Below are positions 6,889 through 6,904 of a stretch of 6,904 nt of DNA, in pieces; the first letter of the stretch is position 1, and every line of letters begins with the position of its first letter. The stretch lies in NCBI GenBank assembly GCA_003517945.1, contig DOZP01000175.1:22518-29421 (forward strand), read 5' to 3'. This DNA comes from Porphyromonadaceae bacterium. Its GTDB lineage: Bacteria > Bacteroidota > Bacteroidia > Bacteroidales > Tannerellaceae. The position numbers and the translations under genes are program-made. The notes beneath the pieces were generated by a model. That model worked only from the letters and a program-made list of their open reading frames with translations, ran no database searches and had not been told where the DNA came from.

Positions 6889-6904
6889 CAATAACACGCA
6901 ATGG

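Noticed and set aside
6889..6904. ATG at 6901 as the start of a further gene
   Set aside because: Only four bases remain before the window ends, so nothing can support or exclude a coding region.

Overview
The window looks like ordinary chromosomal DNA from a member of the Bacteroidota, most likely the order Bacteroidales. Four things point there. The first gene ends in a type IX secretion (T9SS) style C-terminal domain. Three promoters match the Bacteroides-type -33 TTTG / -7 TAnnTTTG pattern, each with a 19-base spacer. Starts are preceded by A-rich leaders with little or no Shine-Dalgarno sequence. A DUF4421-like outer-membrane protein is present. No genus can be named from the sequence alone.

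Layout. Positions 1-822 (+) hold the 3' end of a beta-propeller protein, probably the T9SS component PorZ; its 5' part lies outside the window. It converges, with a 14-base gap, on rnz (minus strand, 837-1751), encoding the tRNA 3'-processing enzyme ribonuclease Z. A short divergent promoter region (about 1752-1906) separates rnz from a plus-strand run of four closely spaced genes: ddh (meso-diaminopimelate dehydrogenase), lgt (prolipoprotein diacylglyceryl transferase), a flavodiiron protein gene, and nagB (glucosamine-6-phosphate deaminase). The gaps are 31, 12 and 37 bases. None holds a recognisable promoter or terminator, so one transcript starting before ddh is the simplest reading. A separate promoter (5722-5752), starting only 3 bases after the nagB stop codon, precedes the last gene (5776-6888), a secreted DUF4421-like predicted outer-membrane beta-barrel.

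How the genes fit together. Ddh makes the cross-linking diamino acid of peptidoglycan. NagB controls the balance between amino-sugar use and supply for wall synthesis. Lgt performs the first step of lipoprotein maturation. PorZ and the DUF4421 protein belong to the outer membrane. The region is therefore mostly concerned with the cell envelope, with a tRNA-maturation enzyme and an oxygen/NO-detoxifying flavodiiron protein inserted. The flavodiiron protein fits an anaerobic or microaerophilic life.

I found no mobile element, CRISPR array, RNA gene, long repeat or frameshifted gene. No stretch longer than 300 bases lacks a gene. I do not see strong evidence for an undescribed system. The points most worth checking are the mixed ddh-lgt-flavodiiron-nagB transcription unit, the short-form Ddh, the conserved allosteric site in NagB, and the unknown role of the DUF4421 protein.
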